Below are positions 63,988-64,000 of a DNA stretch of 64,000 nucleotides, piece after piece. Every line of letters starts with the position of its first letter. Position 1 is the stretch's first letter. The notes beneath the pieces were generated by a model. It had not been told where the DNA came from, did no database searches, and saw only the letters and a list, made by a program, of their open reading frames with translations. The position numbers and the translations under genes are program-made. Origin of the DNA: Neelides folsomi (lineage: Eukaryota > Arthropoda > Collembola > Neelipleona > Neelidae); assembly GCA_034687125.1 (NCBI GenBank), contig JAQGBZ010000008.1, positions 248,001 through 312,000 of the forward strand, read 5' to 3'.

Positions 63988-64000
63988 GAAATGAACTGAG

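Larger units (their letters stand above)
53828..64000. other. Non-coding stretch to the end of the window
   Basis: Only short frames, apart from one of 156 codons at 58310-58780 that is charged and low in information and shows no domain. AT-rich blocks lie at about 56900-57060, 59080-59290 and 61450-61830. The TATA-like pair at 57.2-57.4 kb is the only regulatory-looking feature. Confidence 0.45.

Noticed and set aside
1-64000. Search for CRISPR arrays, prokaryotic operons, viral genes and transposases
   Set aside because: No regularly spaced direct repeats, no closely packed long frames with ribosome-binding sites, and no recognisable viral or transposase motifs were seen.

Overview
This window reads as nuclear DNA from a multicellular eukaryote. 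A+T is about 60 % by eye. There is no bacterial-style gene packing: the longest open frames are only about 155-165 codons, which is near what chance gives at this composition. Frames on both strands are equally short, and I recognise no protein family with confidence. No rRNA, tRNA, CRISPR array, intact transposon or long tandem array was seen. Splice signals (pyrimidine tract then AG; GTRAGT-type donors) and signal-peptide-like exons fit an animal genome. An invertebrate, perhaps an arthropod, is my guess, but no sequence here proves it. Most of the window is probably intergenic or intronic.

Layout. At 1-2.1 kb there is a possible internal exon (395-477, +) and a possible minus-strand first exon ending in a near-ideal donor (2126-1875). 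From 2.1 to 20 kb I find no supported gene; there are AT-rich blocks at 5.4-5.7, 12.5-13.1 and 18.7-19.0 kb, and the 12.5 kb block is dense in ATTA/TAAT motifs. At 20.2-20.6 kb lies an enhancer-like AT-motif stretch. At 21.1-22.3 kb are the two most gene-like items of the left half: a Cys-rich minus-strand frame with a hydrophobic tail (21146-21643), and a plus-strand start exon coding a signal peptide and ending in a phase-1 donor (22211-22292). From 22.3 to 51 kb I see only low-support exon candidates, inverted repeats and a GC-rich patch at 37.75-37.9 kb. At 51-54 kb there is another gene-like cluster. It contains a TATA/ATG/donor arrangement near 51.0-51.2 kb and a GC-rich spot at 51.3 kb. 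It also contains the best exon pair of the window (53024-53248 and 53769-53827), which together would encode a secreted peptide of 66 residues. The rest to 64 kb is non-coding by inspection, with a pair of TATA-like elements at 57.2-57.4 kb.

How things may fit together. The two signal-peptide exons (22.2 and 53.1 kb) are on the same strand and both end in phase 1, so they could be first exons of secreted or surface proteins with large introns, or alternative starts of one gene whose body lies to the right of the window. This is inference: no downstream domain exon was found here. I found no undescribed biological system that I can defend. The most useful leads are the two signal-peptide exons, the Cys-rich frame, and a few unusually perfect inverted repeats.
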